A stretch of 64,000 nt of DNA from Toxotes chatareus (GCA_016801885.1 CM028900.1:19982972-20046971), one strand, 5' to 3'; positions 34,171-48,400 are shown, counted from the first letter of the stretch. The notes: generated by a model from the letters alone, not told the origin. Numbers and translations are program-made.

Positions 34171-37100
34171 GAAGAGTCATCGAAGTTATCAGCTCTGGAA
34201 CTGTCATCAGCTCTAAATATGTTCCCCGTCTATTCTTTTTTGCATACTATCTAAAGCATTCATTATCATGTGATATGATGGACTAAATGAGATAAAATGT
34301 CAGACCTAGTCATGTGTTGATTGCATGAACATAATGTTACTTTCATGAAGGCTTTGGAGGATTGTGTGTATTATCACAGTGTGCTTCATTGAACTGTTCC
34401 GAATGTTTCCGAAAGTTTCTATTAGTGCTTGTGTTTGTGCGTTTATTTTTATAATCTATATCATCATAAATTTCACCTGTATCTTGACCAACTCTTCAAT
34501 GACATTTCAAAAACAAGTTTGGTTTTGTTTAGATGCAAGACTGATAAGAAAAAAATTACATAAATCATTAATTACTGTTCATTTATAAATGAAGCAGCTT
34601 GAAGAGATTAAGTCCACTCTTTCAAGTTTCATCTGCTTTAGAACCTCACTTTGACAGAAAAGGGGAAAAAAAAGAAAAGCAAAGATTATCAGAAACTGTA
34701 TGAATAGGTACTGAAGGTATAGTATACCAAGTGTTATTCACAGCTCCTTCACATGAGGCAGGATCAGATTTTTATACAAGATCAAGTGTTCACAATAAAA
34801 GAACATCATTCTTTCAAGCCAAAGCCTTTTTCCACACACAGAGGAGTATTTTTGATTCCTGACAGCCCTGACATTTTCTTAAATCCAGCCGCAGCACCTG
34901 ACAATAGCAGCTGTGTTGCTCTTTCTTTTTTTCTGAGATCTTACAGGGAAGGAATTGGGCATGTTCAAAGGCTCCTGCAGAGAAACATAATTTCAAAGGT
35001 GCTCAAAATCTCATGTCTACGTATCAGGGCCAATCAAAGTAAAATATATTTCATTTGCTTTTTAATGATGTGACAAAGATGAAGGGGAAAAATTTGACAA
35101 CATTGTACACTCTATTATGTTCTATAAGAATAGAAGGTGCTCTGTTCTTGCCATTTGTACTTGTTGAAGATTGTGCAAATTTTGCAGTTGTTACACAGAC
35201 ATTAAAAGTTAATAGAACCATTCATTTTGCTCCTCACACTGGTGGAGACTTTCCTAGTAGTGAAGAGGTAAATCTGGTTTAAAGCTGATGAGTTCACCAG
35301 CATCATGAGGTGCTGACTCACTGTTGTAAATAAGAGCTCCTATTCCTCAAATTAGTTGAGTTGCTTAGTGCAGCAGTTTGGACCTGCTAACTGCTGGTCT
35401 GAGCTGCAGCCGTTCAGACCATCACTTTGGCTAGTAAATTTAAATTGGTCAACTAGCTACAAGCTGTTTGCAAACATCCATTTTTTAAAATCAGATTAAA
35501 CATTTTTGATAATGGAGTTTACAGTAATATTTACTGTGAAACTATTAATTACCGTCCAGACTTCAGTCACACACATTTTTTTGTTCTTCAGGCTTTGTGC
35601 TTCAGCACATTCAGTTTAAAATAAAATAATAGCGTCTCAGCTTTAATTTGTGGAAGTTTACATCAATAAACACAGAACTGTGTTGGGGTTATAGATGTAG
35701 ATATATACAGTTCTTTCAATATTGACACTGACCCATTGCTTTAAGTATAAATCCAACTTTTCTAGTAGTAGTTACAAAACTCAGATATTCTCATCAACAG
35801 AAACAGCAGAACCTATGCTCCAACTGACAATCAGTGTTGGTTTCTTTTAACCATGTCGACAGTGGTACCATAGCCATAACAAAGTAACCATTACTCAACC
35901 CTGGCCCAGTTGTTTTGTTGATAAACCCAACCAAATTTCAGCCATGGGCCCAACAGATCACTTTGAAATGGAGAAGTTGTCTTGTCAATGGTGTTGTCAG
36001 ATCAGATTTAGATGTCATTCTTGAGGGCATGGACTAACAACCTACTTTATTGTTAAATTTGGAAGACTTGCTGCATGAGCAGATATGGCAACCATCAGAA
36101 ACATAGACCTCATCTATGAACATTAGTTAACCACTGGTTATTTTCTGCTGTAAATCTAGAACATCCACCCTGCAGGGAGAGTTTCTGCACTCCCCCCCCC
36201 CCCCTGCCCCCAACCCGAACTGCCTCACTCTTTCCTTCTCTGGCACTTGTGTTTTTTGAGAACTGCCTGGACCTGGTTTCTCAGGAGATCACAAAGAAAA
36301 ATTTATGAGATCTGTCACTCAGCTGAAGCATTCGTTCTGGGTGTCTTTACACTCTCTTCACTTGCTATCTTTCTTTCATTCTTCCTTTTTTGATTTGCTC
36401 CTGCTTTCTTTATTTTTTCTTCTTTTTTGTCCATCCTCTTCATCTTCAATGTTCCCATTGACAAAAGACATACAAGCATGCACAATCATTGCACACAATA
36501 TGAGTCTTTTCTCATGTTCTTGTACTGTATGTGATCAGACACGCATGCTATCATGTTACGCAAGACAGGAACCTCCCTTTTTGTCTGTCATGTCTTCCAG
36601 GTATATCATCACAAGGAGGACAGACTGCAGCTCACACACTATGACAAAATAATAGGTGACATCTTTATTTCACTTGCACAGGAATCCTTTATTTTTTAAT
36701 AATTCCTTTTCTTCCAGAAAAAAAAATCTTTCTACATACGGTGCTGCTAATGCACAATTACTCCTATTCTTCTCAGTCTTCCATGGTTACCGATAGCCTG
36801 CAGCTCAGCATAGCAATACAAAAAGTGATTTGATATATACAGATTTTATTACACTACCCAATCATTACCATAATTTTACGAGTTTTCCGTCACATTTGTT
36901 ATGGAAACTGTTCATCTGATGGCCATGCCTTTCCTCTACCCTGACATCCTAAATCCGTTTTGCCACGTGCTGTCACAATCCATCAGTTTAATTTGAAAGA
37001 TCACAAGCGTACGTAGCCATGAGCGTCGATGCTGTTATTCAGTGAGAAGGCCATGTTTCATTCTTCATCTGTCGTGGAAGCAGCCAGAAAAGTGCAAAGG

Positions 37101-37898
37101 GAATGCATCTTTTCTTTCATCCTGAATGCAGATGGCTCACCCATGAGACCCACCACTCACAGATCTGTGGATATGAGGTCATAAGGACTGCCAATGATTT
37201 TCTAAAGGTCAAAGGTCAACTTCATAGAGCCATACTTCTTTTAACACATTAGAGAATTAATCATAGTAAAGCATGTGAGATGAGAAGGTAATTGCTGACT
37301 TGGACGGAAGATGATTGACACCCAAGTGAAATCCAACCAGGAAATACTACTGGACACAAAATGACATTTTGACAGGAAAACCTTGCTCTACAGCTACCGA
37401 CAGTATGTGATCTATGTTTTCAGATCATTTTAATAACAGCACAGAGAGCAGTCCCAGAACTCCAACACACAAACCCTTTGAAGGTACATCACGCAGTTCG
37501 AAAACCTCTGACTTAAGTGAATTAAATTCCACTTATTTCAAGTACTTGAACAGCAGAAATAACATGTTGGAAAAACAACTGACAGACAGGTAGCATCAAG
37601 TACTATTAAGTGTCATCATATTGTCAACCCGTAAATTAAATCACTCACCACAATATTAACTTGATTCTGAGAAAAGGTTGTCAGCAGGGTGTATAAGCGT
37701 TGCTGTTTTTTTTTACTACTGAGTATGTCTGAGCTGCAGCAGTGAAATTACCTGCACTGAATTTTCTGAGTACATCTTAGAAATTGATTTAATTAAAACT
37801 ATTGAGCAGCTTGCTCTTGTCAGTAAACACCTGTCTGGACATTGATGCTCGCTGGTCCTCATGGACCAAATAATCCATTTGTCTCCACTGACATGCAG
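33797..37898 (+). repeat. Tandem duplication of about 4.1 kb, copy 2
   Basis: Second copy, about 20 bases longer than copy 1 because of homopolymer and small indels. It abuts copy 1 directly (CATGCAG|TGATGAGG junction at 33797/33798). It ends at CATGCAGT (37899), after which the sequence becomes unique. The DR1 site is repeated at 37206-37218. Confidence 0.97.
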
Positions 37899-37899
37899 T

Positions 37900-39009
37900 A
37901 TTAATCTAAACCTGGCAACCTTTAAATTTAAGTTTAATTTAAGCCTTAATTTACTCCTGGAGTTATTCTAATCTTCCTCTAGGAAAGTACAGTTGATTTG
38001 AGACTAGGCTAAGCTCAGCACTGTTTTAAACCAGCTCTGAGAAAGCCAATTTTTCTTAATCTGATTTTAAAAGCCACTTTATTTTAATGCAAGACCTAAT
38101 CCCTGTCCTGGAAATTGGCCCAGAAATTAACAGAGGAAGCCGAAAGGAGTTCACATGGTAATTTGCATGCTGGCCCTCAGCAGCAGCATAGTTGGCTTAT
38201 GCTTCTGGCAGACTGTGCCAGGGTATCCTCCAAAGAAAAGTCTGCTTCATCACAATTGGAAAAGACAAACACACACAAAAAGTGGAAAAAGAAAACAAAA
38301 AGTCCTTAAGCGTGAAAGTCCCCACTTTTCATGATCGTTGATGACATTTCGACAGGAGGCATAGGGCTCTCTGTTTGAGTTCATTAATAACAGTCCAAAA
38401 CACAAAGGGAAGGCAGATTCCCTCTAAAGGTCAAGTGAATCTCATGCAATTACTGAGTGACGGGCCAAATCTGGAATGTGCCGGAAGGAAACTGAAGGAA
38501 AGAGAGCACAAAAGAAGAATTATACCCTTCATACTTTCACCATATCAAACCAAATTCTACCTGGTTGACAGGAATCTCAGTTGCTTGTACTGAAACTGCA
38601 CGGGATTGAAAACGATACATTTAGTATGCATCTCCTTAGACAACAGTTTCAACATGGTGGTCTTGCATGTAGTGACTGCTTTGGTTCATATTTGTGATAC
38701 AACTGTGTATGGATTCTTTGACTACTGTATATAAGAATGTTTGTAGCTTGCTGACTTCTGTGAAAAGATTTCTGTAAAACTGGGCAACACAGAGCACAAG
38801 CAAAAATGTGATGTTGAAAAATGGATAAAACTGCTAAGGGGGTACTCTGTAACAACTAAGTGCTGTGCTATTCAGCACAATTGAACACAACTGTACTGTG
38901 CAATCCTGTGTAGTTGCTTTATCAGTGAAAATACACACTGTGTACAGTGCAGAGAGAAAGTAGACATCCAAATAGACTTTTAGCCTGGCTAGCGGTGTTA
39001 CTCCAGGGA
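37900..39009. other. Intergenic sequence, nothing recognised
   Basis: Unique AT-rich sequence after the duplication. Short open frames carry no domain features. Confidence 0.6.
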
Positions 39010-39125
39010 TGTCAGATGGTCGGCTGGTCCACCACATTGAAATATTTCTCGGTCTGGTCCGACGTTCATGGTTCCCAGAGGATGAAACTTACTGACTTTG
39101 GTCCAACTAACCAATTAATAAAACT
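39010..39125 (+). repeat. Dispersed teleost repeat fragment
   Basis: It contains TGGTCCACCACATTGAAATA and then TTCATGGTTCCCAGAGGATG and CTGACTTTGG. I recognise this order from a common fish repeat, but cannot assign a family. Confidence 0.6.
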
Positions 39126-39189
39126 AATTTTTACCTGTCAGTCTACACTTAATAGCTCATAATGACAAATTACATAAATACCAGAATAT

Positions 39190-40130
39190 ACAACTATTTC
39201 TAAAGCTTTGAGTGTTCCCTGGAGCACAGTGGTAACATTATTTCTCAATAATTGTGAAATTTGGAAGCACCAGGACTCTAAACTGAGAGATGGGAGAACC
39301 TGACAGAAGGACGACCATCCCAACAGCACTCCATCAATCAGGCCTTTGTATGGTAGAGGGGCTAGATGGAAGTCACTTTGAATAAAAGGCATGTGACAGC
39401 CTGCCTGGAGTTTGCCAAATGGCATTTAAAGGACTTGGAGTGCATGAGGGAAAAGAACATCTGGTCTGATGAGACAAAATTGAATAATTTGGGCAGAACT
39501 CCAAACAAGACTAACACCACAGCTAACACCAGACACTGCTCATCACCTGGCTAATACCGTCAGCAACTTGAATAATGGTGGCAGCAGCATAGCATCATCC
39601 TATTGGGGGGGGTCAAAATGAAGAAGAAAGCAGATGAAATATGAAGATGAAAGCAACCAAATAAAAAGAGGTCCTTAAGGAAAATCTGCTCCAGAGTGCA
39701 CATGACCTGAGACTAGGGTGAAGGTTCACCTTCCAGCACAACAGTGGTCCTAAGCATACAGCCAAGGCAACACTGGAGTGGCTTCAGGACAAGTCTCTGA
39801 GTGTCCTTGAGCGACCCAGGCAAAGCCCAGACTTAAAGCCCAAAGAACATCTGTGGAGAGACGTGAAGATGGCAGTTCACAGACACTTCCCATCCAATCT
39901 AATAGAGCTTGAGAGGGTCTGCCAGGAAGAAACTGCTCAAACACAGGTGTGCAAAGCTTGTAGAGACTGATCCAAGAAGACTGGAAGCTGCTGCCAAAGG
40001 GGCTTTTACGAAGTAGTGAATTAAAAGTCTGAATGCATTTGTAAATGAGAAATTTTAGATTTTTATATTTAATGAATTTCCAAAAACACGTTTTAACTTC
40101 ATGTCTCGTCAGAGTAGTATTGATTCTCAG
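39190..40130 (+). pseudogene. Tc1/mariner fossil with transposase C-terminal half
   Basis: Plus-strand frames carry blocks of a teleost Tc1 transposase: a PTALHQSGL-like segment near 39320, KGMxxxxxxFAKWHLKD near 39390, WSDETKL near 39460, then QHNSGPKHTAKATLEWLQDK, SLSVLERPRQSPDLKP, EHLWRDVKMAVHRHFPSNLI. The asparagine expected before the DPKHT-like box is replaced and several stops interrupt the frame, so it is inactive. About 100 bases of non-coding 3' end follow. Confidence 0.88.
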
Positions 40131-43100
40131 CTGTGCCTTGTGTCCTTGTAATCAAACAAAATTCATATTCACATTAAGAGTCACTCATCGAAACGAGTGT
40201 GCACAAGATTAACAAAATATGTGCCCACTCATAATAAAACTGCTGAACACTTCAAAGGATGTAGGAAGTGCAGGTTAGAGGAATGATAACATATACATGC
40301 ATGAATGTGTGCATTAATTTGGAAAGTCACCAGGTTGTAGAACAAACTGAGAGCCCTTTGCCAGCTGACATGGCTGATGTGTTGATGACCATGTTATTGT
40401 CCTTTAAACTCAACTACCCAGAGTTTGTACCATTTTATAAAATACAAGAAATTGGGTTTTTAAGCTTATGTTACCAGTCATCACTGTTGGATGTACAGTA
40501 ATTACTGCGGTAGAGACAAACTGGCTTCTTCATGACCTGTCTGTTTTCTGTTCTGCAGACATGGCTGAGTATGTTATGTGACCGATTTAATTACCTCTTG
40601 TGTTGTTTGCAATAGAAAGAAGGAGACGGCACAAAGGAAAACAGAGTGATTTATTAATAAGCTGTCCCTGGGTCAGAAGTACACTCTTCATAACAAGTAA
40701 ACGCCTAACTGGTGATCTGTGTCTATTTCTGAGAAACCTTTTTGTAATCCCTCGCTTTTATTATTTTGAATATATTAAGTGTCTAAATGTCTTACATTTG
40801 AGTCTGTCTCGGCCTCTGTCTGGCCTCTGTCTGGCCCTCTTTCTGTCTCCCTCCCATTATCTGCAATCCTCCAGGAACACTCTGAACTTTTGTCAGTCAT
40901 CCCGCACCATGGGACTCCGCGTTATGTTGCAAACTGTAACACCTCCAGCACAGATGTGACAATGAGACAGCAAGTTGGTGGTCCTGCCATAAAGGTAGAG
41001 TTGTTACTAAATTAATGTGATATTATTAAGGAGCAGTTCTCCATGACCTTCTTGGAAGTAGGTTACATAGTTCTTTCTTTGTCAATAGAATGGAGCTCAT
41101 ACAGCGTGACACATGGTTTTTATTCAAATAATAAAAATGCAACTCACGCTAGCCAGGTATGAATATCTAATAAAAGTCCCTTGACACTCTTGCTGATGTG
41201 CTATCTACAGTATTCTTCACTCTCCCACTGAAACACACACCTTTTCTTTTAAACATTTGTAGGAACAAAAGCCATTTTTTACTGTACACGACATCAAGGT
41301 TGTGAATGAGTACATATCACTGGATGCAGCTTAAGAAGCTTTTTCCATCAGCAGGGTGATAATGAACTGTTGTCACCAACACAGTTTCTCTTCTTCTTGT
41401 AGCGGCATAGTTGCAAACTAGTGCAAGTGTTCTTGTAGGCACTTGCAGGTTGTCATCCCAGGCACAACTGGATAATGGAAACAAAGCAGGATCGTGAGGT
41501 GATCGTGATGTATATATATATGTATATGTATATGTATATATGTATGTATGTATGTATGTATATGTATACACACACACCATTCAGCTACAGCACCATTGAA
41601 ACCGGTGGCTGGTTTTCATGTTGAGTCTGATCAGTGTATGTGGCAGAGCATGAAACAAGTGGCTGCAGCTTGATAAATGCTAATTGCTGATAGAGATATA
41701 CTCTATTTATTATGTATAAACAAAGTTTGGCAAAGAATAACTCCAGTGTGTCTCTGGTGAATAGAGCAAAGCAGAAAGAGAAGACTTCTCTAACCCACAA
41801 TATGTTTTGGCCCTTTGGGAGGTAACTGTCTTCTGTGCAGATTGTAAGTCATGGAAGCATTTTGGGCCAGAATGAATAAGTAATGGAACACAGAGTAAAG
41901 CAAGAACAAGCTGCCTAAATATTTCATCCCTCCAGCCCTGTGCTGTGGCCTAAAATTTGGGGCTGCAACAACAGACTAGTGGCAATTCTAAAATATCATT
42001 AAAATGAATGAAATCGTTCCCACTAGAGTGGAAATTGTTCCCACTTTAGAGTGGTGAGGTTTGAGGCTGTGAGGGAGGTTTTTAATGGAGGAAACATTAA
42101 TATTATGCTCACTTTGAGTCTTGAATATGAGGCAAAATCTCTGCTCTTAATGCTGCTTGGGGAACTGATTCACTTGTGGTCGTTGCTTCAGTGCAATCAG
42201 CAGCAGGTGTTGAGGTTCCCATTAGCAGGGGATGGTTTTTGTACAACGTGGAGCAAAGTTTGCAAACTGCAAAAACTGTAATGAAGAAAATTTTCAGTGT
42301 GTTTGAATCTTTTGGACTTCAAGGAGCTTGCTTATTAATTTTTTTTAATTTTCTCCATATTGATATCAGATCTATGATCTCTACGCTACATTCCCTTATT
42401 GTCTAATTTTGTACACCTGAACACAATTTCAGGCCCTAATTTTCGAGAGTTGCGAGTGAAGAATGCACCATTAAGCTCTTTCTTGTTGTAAAGCAAAATG
42501 CGAACAAAATGAAAAAGCTCAGGAGTCTTTTCTTGAGGCTTCATTTCAGTGGAAGCCTACCACTGACACTTTAAAATAATTTACTGTCAAGCCACCACAC
42601 AGTTTGCTGCAATCACATGTGCTTCTACTGTCTAGTTGATGCTTGAAAAATGGGTCTTGCACAGCGTAGACATCAGTAACCTTCTCTGGTACGCCCACGG
42701 AGTCTCCAGCATCACATTCATCCTTTCAGCATGAATCAGTGTTCGGTGTGTGACAGCCATAGTGTATTTTCACAGCAACCTATTCAAGTGCATGAGCTGT
42801 CGTTATGATCCTTCTCTATCAAAGTCTGTGACAGAAAGCAGTCTGAACATTTCTAAGGTCATTTTTGATGTGGCACATGGAATCATTTTGTTTGTAAAAT
42901 CTGCTATGATGATGAAGTTTAATGGAGGGGTTGACTGACATATACATATAGAGACTGACTGACGAATTTAGACCTTCATTATTCAGGCTTTTAGGGTGGC
43001 CAGTCGAGATGAGGAAATTAAAACTGAGAAATGACAACATATATGAGGGAAGATGCTGAGCAGGTTAAAACTGTAAAACTGAATCTGTACTGCAGGAAAA

Positions 43101-44089
43101 ATAAATTGCGTTGCTATGCAACTACCATGCATCTGTCAACAAGACAATATTGGCTTCAAAAAGGATTGAAAACAAGAAAAGATATAGGTGCAAAACAGAA
43201 ACACGTTTGATTTGCACAGCGCAGGACTCAACTCCAGGTATGTATGTTGACAAACTGACAGCTGAGTCTTCAAACAGGACTGTGCCTGTGAAATGATGGC
43301 ATACCCAGGGGAAAGAGGATTTTCAACGTTTTGCTATATGTAAAATAAGCTTAAATAAGTCATTCAAGTCTTATTATTGGTTGTGAAGTGGGAGGCATGT
43401 GTTCGCAGCCCCTGACCAATTACAAAAGGGATAAAAGAGAGCAAAAGAGAAACCAAAACTGAAATCATAAATGTATGTGAAAGTTGTGCTAGTTGTTTTT
43501 GAAAATAATCTGATTAATGTAGAATCTGACACACAGTACATATGTTGGCAGCTCATCTTTCTCACCTGCTGTCACTTTTCTGCTCTTGCTCTGTGTTGGA
43601 ACCTGTATCAGAAACCATGATTAACTAAGTTAAAGCTAAAAACAGCATCAGCGACAAAAATGTCAGAATTAGAGGTTTAAACCTTTGATTCATTTGTTAG
43701 TACAAATTGCAGCCAAAAAAACCCTACAGCTCTAATGAATACTCTAACAGCAATATAGGACATGTAATATAAACATTGTCATTTTGTTTTTTTATGTCCA
43801 TAATATTAACTTATTCCCCATTTAATCCCCATTAAAGGTTATGTTCTGGGGCTGGATCTTTAGTAGTGTGTAAATACAAATTTTGAATTAAGTTTACTTT
43901 CTACTGGGATAGAAACCTGGAAGTTTCACTTTGGCTCTGTAGCCTGGTGTAAGCTGCTTGCATTAGCAGAATCTTTGGTTACCGAACTAAAGAGTCTGTC
44001 AGTGTTTAGGTCAATTAACATAAAGTATAATCAAATTTAATTCTTTAACCTCCAAATCATTTTCTCATTAATTCCCTCACTGTTATTAG
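40131..44089. other. Intergenic sequence with an AT/GT microsatellite
   Basis: No coding exon or recognised transposon is seen. A TATA/TGTA tract lies at 41508-41577. Confidence 0.6.
41508..41577. repeat. TA/TGTA compound microsatellite
   Basis: TA units pass into TGTA units and a short AC tail. Confidence 0.9.
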
Positions 44090-45340
44090 AATGGGTATTT
44101 ATTAGAGATGAGGTCTCTTAATGGGCCTCAATTACTTTGACCAAGTGCTGGAAAAGAACACCAGTGACGATGTGAGACAGTGACTCAAGGGTTTTTGTTT
44201 TCAGCAACAGAGACCACCATGATGTTTATTCATGTCTCTTGCAGAGGGACCATTGTGTGCAGGTCGCCCCCTCTCTCCGGCAAATATGACACGCCTCAAA
44301 AATTGGCAGTGCAAGGGGGAGGACTTGATTCACAACCCTCATTAATAGTCGAAAGCAGTGGCTCCATCTAATTATGAAGCTCATCCATCAACTGTAACAA
44401 GGGCTGTCATCGATATTTAGTTGGGCATAAAAGCCGCCACGTTCTGCTTTATATGCTAAGCAAGACGCCACAAAGAATTTGCAAGTTCCCAATCTTGACA
44501 CTAATGGCTTTCCATAATTTAATGAATGATGAATTAAACTGAGGTGGGAACCTTGGAGAACTGGAGGAACGAGCTGGGAGATACAAACAAAAGTCACTGC
44601 CTGTAATTTACTTTGGAAACTCTTGACCTATGCGAGGGAAGGAAGGAGGGAAGGAGGCGGCGCACTGTCACCTCGTCACCTCTGGTTGAGCTGAGTGGGG
44701 ACTCGGGTGTTAATGTGTTTTTCTGTGGCGAGCTGTCATTGGAATGCAAAGGCCAGCTCTACTTCTTGCTAATTAACACCTCTTAATTATAATGAGTTGA
44801 CTGATCAGCCATGCATACACACATATAGGAGTTGATGCTATCAGTTGTTGCTGTTTTTTTTTCTTTTTTGCAGATAATCCAATACTAATGATTACGACTT
44901 CTACACACAATACAATGGATGAATCATTCTGAATGATGGGATTGATCCCCTCTCAGTAAAACAGGGGTCATTATTTGAAACATCTGCTCTTTAATGTTGT
45001 TTACAGCAGCATATTCATTCATGTTTGCCATTAACAGAAACTAAGATTTGTGTTTGGTACTGTGAGCTTTGTTCTCCTGGGTGGTGAGATAATGTGCACC
45101 ACCAACACGTTCACTTTGAAATTCTTCCTTACAGGGCTGCAATTTTTTCCTCTAATGAAGCCATTATTTTGCCTGTATCAGATTTGGTAGTGTGAGGTTA
45201 ATGGCTTCATTAGGCAACAAATCGCCACCCAGGGCCTGCATAACGCACTTTGCCTGTTCTGTCTTGGCTATATTTCATCGTTTGCCGTCTATTAAAGTAT
45301 TAAATTACAGGGAAACAGATTAGCCCAGGCTGAAAACATG
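44090..45340. promoter_or_regulatory. Candidate conserved enhancer cluster
   Basis: Two blocks stand out from the AT-rich surroundings. Block 1 (about 44090-44810) is dense in ATTA/TAAT sites: CTCATTAATAG, CATCTAATTATG, ACACTAATGGC, TTGCTAATTAACACC. Block 2 (about 45120-45340) has a perfect 15-bp inverted repeat (45152-45166 and 45199-45213) built on CTAATGAAGCCATTA. No coding frame makes sense here. This is inference from composition and motif density; sequence conservation has not been tested. Confidence 0.4.
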
Positions 45341-45453
45341 GAACGCTTCTACTGCAGAATGCAACTCAGAGCAACAGTTTATAATAACAGGGTCTGTGCT
45401 GATGATTTAGCACCCATTGGGCAGGGTTCCAGTACTGATATGTGTCTGACACC

Positions 45454-45454
<1 letters not shown>

Positions 45455-45488
<34 letters not shown>

Positions 45489-45494
45489 AAGAGG
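45455..45494. repeat. AG microsatellite
   Basis: A GA tract broken by two AAA units. Confidence 0.9.
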
Positions 45495-48400
45495 TTGATG
45501 AAAAAGAATGAGAGGATGGAAGAGGAAAAAGACTCAGTGTCCTCCAGACTGGTCTTTCTGTCGAGTCCTCCAACCTGAATGGCCATAGGCTACATGTAAT
45601 TTGTCCTTCTCCTGATATGACCCCCAGGAGCGTCTTTTGAAACAACGTCCCCACAGCGACAGGTGTACCGGACTTTCATCATCATGGTGACAAGCCTGTG
45701 TTTTGTTGACCCATCCAAGCATTATGAGCAGAATTCACCCAAAACAAGCTAAAAGACCCTGAAATTCTCTGTACACCCGTGCAGGATGATAATTCTCTGG
45801 AGGTTCGTCACCAAGGCTGACTACTTTCACTCCGCCCACTTTCACTCTGTTAGTAGTTTTGTTTGTAACAGTGCCATACACATGCACTGCAAACTGAGAC
45901 TTGGATATATGCACATCCTTTACTTAAGTGAAAATATAAAAATACCACAAATGTCAAACAACTCATTATCCTATCCTAAAAATAAACCTCTTACATTCAA
46001 ATCTACCTCAAGTAAAACTACAAAAGTACAGTTACAGTATCTAAAGGAAAATAGCTCTTGAACATGCAGAATGGCCCCTTTCATACTGCTTAAAATGCTG
46101 CAGCTCAGACAAATTTGAACAACTTTATACATGCACCACTGAGCAGAGTAAACTGTAACAGGCCATCATACTTCATAAGATAGCATGTTTTGTATATGGA
46201 CAGCTGTTACGTGAGTGTTCTGGAGCAAAAAATAAAAAAACAATAATCCCTCTGAAATCAAAATAGCAGAAAATAGAAATACTACAACTAAAAAACTCTC
46301 AAGCCCTGATATTAAACTTGACATAAGCACAGTACTCCAATGTAAATGTGTTACTCTCTACCACTACTTGCCATAGGCATTGTAGTGTTTGAAGTCTCTA
46401 CACGTTCCTTATGATTATGAGATGCAAGGTGTCAGGTTGGTGCAGTGTGGGATCATTTCACAGGGTTTTAAAAACAATTACGACGCGCTCTTTGAAACAC
46501 GGACACATGAGTCTGTGATCTGTCTCTCCGTAAATATGGGCAGCCATGCACTCAAAATACATGGCTTAGCGGGTGACGCCTTACAGCCGTAATGTTTGAT
46601 TCATGCTTGTGTGTGTGTTTGACTTATTCCATTCCAGGTGAGTCTGTGACTATAATGGAGTTGGGGGGGGCTCTCTGGCAATAAAAATGATAATCAAATG
46701 ACAGATGGAGGCCACATTGAGGAAATAACTGTAAACCTGGTGGGGTGAGTCAAAGTGCCAGACCACTGCCTCAAGAGTTGAGCATTCTTGAAGTTGTGAT
46801 CTTATCTTAAATGAAAGGATGCTATAAAATTAGAAATCTGAGAAGAATAAATCCTGGTTAAACCCCATCTTCAATCAAGCCTGTCCATCCTCTCCAGTAA
46901 AATAAGCAGTTCTAGGTAATGTTAACAGTTTTTCTTTGTCATCAAAAACCTGTATCTATTAGATCTGTGAGTCTGATCCATTATCATGCAACAGTGTCAC
47001 GACTGTTGCTGAATACTGGATCTTAAACTTTCTGTTTTCACTTCTCCACTTAATAAATCTGTCATCAGTGTTTTGTGTGTTACTACAAAACTGATTCATG
47101 GTGTGTAGCTCAGTGTGCTACAACAAGAAGGAGTAAAAACTGAAGAAAAAGAAAATAGAGGGTATTTTTTCACAGTTTTGATCTAAAAAAATATATTTTA
47201 TGAACAAAATTCATTTTCATTAATTTACAATGTACTTTGATTTAAATGTTGTCAGTGCTGCTTTTGTTCACCAATAATTTGAAATTACACTCATCAAAAG
47301 GATGAGGGAGTCCAGGGCTGCTTTTAGAGGATTTGTAAAAACGTGTTGGGTCACACAAAAGAGGGACTATAAAATTGCCGCAGACAAGACAAAACAGAGC
47401 TTTTATCGTTTTTCCCAAGCAAGCAAGGGCACATTCTGAATCCATCCCATGTTTCTTTCTGACCCGTGCTACTGTTCCCTCTGAATTCATTCACAAGAGG
47501 CAGCAGAAGAAAGAAAGAAAACAACCACCCCTGCTTAATGGAAATTTTAGAAACATTAGAAACAAGGATAATTTTTCCTTATTCACCACAAACACAAAGG
47601 AAGCGCAGTACTAATAATGATAAAGTATCCAAAGAAAAGCCTTTTGAGCAGCCTATTTCAGTAACTGGAACCAAAAAGTGACAGATGTGGAACTAATATT
47701 AAAATTTCCCTCAAGCCCCCAAACATCAAGATTAGAGAGAAGTACAGAGGAAACTCTTGTGCTTACATTAACCAGCTTTTGTCACAGGAAATCTCTTAAA
47801 AAAACTGTTTGGGTGATGTTCCAGCTAAAATTAGATTAATCTTCTGTGAATCTGATGAATGGTTTCATTATATATGTTTAGAGTTTTAAGACCAAAACAG
47901 GGTTTCATGTCTGTATGTGTAACAAACTGAATATGCACATCTAGGCTGAACATTTCATGCTCTAATTCAGTGCTTCTCAAACTGTTGGGCATTAGCGCAT
48001 AGCAGAGGAGGTTCATATAACTGGGGGGGACATGCAGATTGAAACTAAATGCTCCTCATTTGTAAATGGAAAAAAAAAGAAGAGCACAAACAAACAAGAT
48101 TTAATATTTATTCAAACACCAATTCACAAGACTTTGGACAGTTTTGAAAGGGAGAACAGGAAGGTGATGCATAAAACCTATGTTGCTCTTTGGTTCACCC
48201 TCAATGAAGAAGCATTGCATTAGCTTTTAAATGAGTTCGTAAAAACTCTGGTAGTTTGGTAGCAAAAGGTGCATTTTCATTTCCACAACAGAACCTAATG
48301 AGAAGCAGGAGCATGCTTAGAAATAATCATGTAATTCAGTTTCTTGGTGGTGTTTATTTAATAGAACTCCAACTTCCTTTTGTTACTCCCAACGCAAGTA

